5,176 nt of DNA from JBKQWK01 sp052139595 (GTDB lineage: Bacteria; Actinomycetota; Thermoleophilia; UBA2241), in assembly GCA_052139595.1 (NCBI GenBank), contig JBKQWK010000138.1, positions 1 to 5,176 on the forward strand, given 5' to 3'. Below are positions 4,477-5,176 of the stretch, one piece after another (position 1 is the first letter of the stretch; every line of letters starts with the position of its first letter). Made by a program: the position numbers and the translations under genes. Under the pieces are notes generated by a model that made no database searches, was not told the DNA's origin, and saw only the letters and a program-made list of their open reading frames with translations.

Positions 4477-4586
4477 CCCGCCGAGAGCAGTCGTTGGCGT
4501 CGCCGCTGACGCAGGCGGTCGCAGCGACGAGAGTGAATCCGCCCGGGCTGGGGAATATCGCTGACGAATCCTAACGTGTTCAGAAG

Positions 4587-4600
4587 AGAAGGAGACTTCT
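4587..4600 (+). promoter_or_regulatory. Shine-Dalgarno of the YceI gene within a small hairpin
   Basis: AAGGAG (4589-4594) lies 6 nt before the ATG at 4601 and is the best ribosome site on the plus strand here. AGAAG (4587-4591), GAGA and CTTCT (4596-4600) can form a 5-bp stem with a GNRA-type loop. That stem would partly hide the site and abuts the start codon. The site is clear; the hairpin is a possibility. Confidence 0.6.
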
Positions 4601-5173
4601 ATGGCAGCCACGGCAATCCGTCAGATAGCAGGCCGCGAGTTCCCCCTCGCCGGCACCTGGCAAGTCGATCCGGCGCATACCTCTGTCGGCTTCACGACGA
4701 AGCACATGATGATTACCAAGGTACGCGGCCACTTCGACAAGTTCGATGTCAAACTCGAGGTGGGCGAGATGCCCGAACAGAGCAGCGTCGAGGCGTCGAT
4801 CGACGTCGCCAGTGTGACAACCGGCATCCAGCAACGCGATGATCACCTGCGCTCGCCCGATTTCTTCGACATCGAGAAGTACCCGGTTATGGCGTTCAAG
4901 GGCACGTCATTCAAGCCGGGTGACGCCGACGACGAATGGCAGCTCAGTGGCGATTTGACCATCAAGGAGACGACGCGGCCGGTCACGCTCAAGGTTGAGT
5001 TTGGCGGTGCCGCTGTCGATCCGTGGGGTGCGTTACGGACCGCCTTTACAGCGTCGGCAACGATTAATCGTGAAGACTGGGGGCTGACCTGGAACCAGGC
5101 TCTCGAAGCGGGCGGCTGGCTGGTTGGCAAAGAGATCAAGATCGAGATCGAGGTCGAGGCAAGCAAGGCCTGA
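4601..5173 (+). CDS. YceI-family protein (lipocalin-like, isoprenoid-binding fold)
   Basis: This 190-residue protein has one YceI domain over about residues 17-186. Family structures show a lipocalin-like beta-barrel that binds a polyisoprenoid or other long amphiphile. Characteristic segments, in order, are GTWQVDPAHTSVGFTTKHMM near the N-terminus, VRGHFDKFDVKLEV, then RDDHLRSPDFFDIEKYPVMAF in the middle. LTIKETTRPVTLKVEFGG follows, and near the end GLTWNQALEAGGWLVGKEI. Several YceI proteins are secreted, but this one lacks a hydrophobic signal peptide and is predicted cytoplasmic. The start is fixed by AAGGAG 6 nt upstream. It is divergent from tadA, and no confident promoter is seen in the 138-bp gap. 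The next gene is outside the window, so operon membership is unknown. The physiological role is not established for this subgroup; stress- or lipid-related roles are guesses. Confidence 0.93.
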   Translation: MAATAIRQIAGREFPLAGTWQVDPAHTSVGFTTKHMMITKVRGHFDKFDVKLEVGEMPEQSSVEASIDVASVTTGIQQRDDHLRSPDFFDIEKYPVMAFKGTSFKPGDADDEWQLSGDLTIKETTRPVTLKVEFGGAAVDPWGALRTAFTASATINREDWGLTWNQALEAGGWLVGKEIKIEIEVEASKA

Positions 5174-5176
5174 GGT

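Noticed and set aside
4079..4564. Plus-strand ORF opposite tadA
   Set aside because: It is antisense to a gene with a complete catalytic signature, has no family resemblance and no ribosome site.
1..5176. CRISPR array, insertion sequence, phage or defence genes
   Set aside because: No regularly spaced repeats, transposase, integrase or defence-type domains are seen on either strand.

Overview
The window is a GC-rich bacterial chromosome segment. The organism cannot be named from it. Three things fit a high-GC bacterium, perhaps a deep-branching actinobacterium: strong GC bias at third codon positions, tadA beside tRNA-Ser genes, and a YceI-family protein with no signal peptide. That placement is inference, not a taxonomic call.

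Left part (1-3091): a regulated efflux module. A TetR-family repressor gene (2498-3091, +) diverges from a two-gene minus-strand operon. The operon encodes a 14-helix DHA2-type MFS exporter (877-2370) and a metallo-beta-lactamase-fold hydrolase (161-880). The last two overlap by four bases (ATGA) and the second has its own good Shine-Dalgarno, so they are probably translationally coupled. The divergent intergenic region holds a perfect 16-bp palindrome (2439-2454). It overlaps plausible -10 elements in both directions and is the obvious candidate operator. The likely logic is that a compound relieves TetR, and an exporter plus a cytoplasmic hydrolase are made together. The substrate cannot be read from sequence. 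Positions 1-61 may hold the last codons of a plus-strand gene converging on the operon, with a GC-rich hairpin between.

Middle part (3092-3930): an RNA region on the minus strand with tRNA-Val(CAC), tRNA-Ser(CGA) and tRNA-Ser(GGA). All three encode CCA and have intact cloverleaves. A convincing intrinsic terminator follows tRNA-Val, and a weaker plus-strand one may end tetR. Between these terminators lies an orphan T-arm-like sequence that looks like the 3' end of a tRNA with no body.

Right part (4001-5173): tadA (minus), the tRNA adenosine-to-inosine deaminase, has all its zinc and catalytic residues and lies just upstream of tRNA-Ser(GGA). A perfect 22-bp palindrome spans its stop codon. 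Divergent from it is a YceI-family gene (plus) with a strong Shine-Dalgarno that lies inside a small potential hairpin.

The window is mostly conventional. I do not see a new multi-gene system. The points worth a second look are the operator region, the MFS-hydrolase coupling, the orphan T-arm, the tadA stop-codon palindrome and the yceI leader hairpin.
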